Of a stretch of 64,000 bases of DNA, positions 40,886 through 64,000 are shown in pieces. The position numbers were made by a program, and so were the translations under genes. How positions within the stretch are numbered: the stretch's first letter is position 1; each line of letters opens with the position of its first letter. The DNA comes from Pipra filicauda (Eukaryota; Chordata; Aves; Passeriformes; Pipridae), in assembly GCF_003945595.2 (NCBI RefSeq), contig NW_024103441.1:868001-932000 (forward strand). Direction: 5' to 3'. The notes below the pieces were generated by a model that saw only the letters and a list, made by a program, of their open reading frames with translations, ran no database searches and was not told the origin of the DNA.

Positions 40886-64000
<23,115 letters not shown>

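Overview
The window looks like nuclear DNA of a vertebrate, most likely a bird. Short exons sit between large introns with consensus GT-AG sites. There are CpG islands and microsatellites, very little recognisable interspersed repeat, and one stretch that resembles a degraded avian CR1 LINE. The bird assignment is inference, because no mitochondrial or other diagnostic sequence is present.

One protein-coding gene can be read with confidence: the 5' part of the crumbs homologue CRB2, on the + strand from 40886 and running off the right edge. Seven exons join in frame into about 740 residues: a signal peptide, thirteen EGF-like modules and most of the first laminin-G domain. It is CRB2 rather than CRB1 because of the LamG1 signature (LRFRTTLP, then DDGQWHKVEVVVH and ELRLWHDSC), the CWPGYTG module, and the long EGF loop that ends in AAGFLC. 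The third LamG region, transmembrane segment and PDZ-binding tail lie beyond the window.

Bases 1 to about 17.4 kb contain no recognisable coding exon. They end in a 1.3-kb CpG island (17.4-18.7 kb). In mammals the gene upstream of CRB2 is STRBP, transcribed away from it, so I read the island as a probable STRBP promoter and the left end as its first intron. That reading rests on synteny, not on recognised STRBP sequence. The interval 18.7-40.4 kb is intergenic, with an orphan CpG-rich patch at 27.0-27.3 kb, an ISRE-like motif at 21.2 kb, a short perfect palindrome at 23.5 kb and simple repeats. The CRB2 promoter is CpG-rich and carries a 22-bp minisatellite with telomere-like GGGTTAGGG cores just upstream of the start codon.

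The most unusual signal is in the 8.8-kb CRB2 intron 6. A strong-Kozak ATG at 59074 opens a short hydrophobic segment that ends at a good donor (59125) in phase 1. It could splice in frame to CRB2 exon 7, giving a short, separately started CRB2 form that parallels the known CRB1-B isoform. Alternatively it could splice to a strong acceptor at 59473, giving a complete 36-residue hydrophobic micropeptide that ends at 59532. A TATA box lies upstream, and homeodomain-type and SOX-type motif clusters lie downstream. This is a prediction from sequence only.
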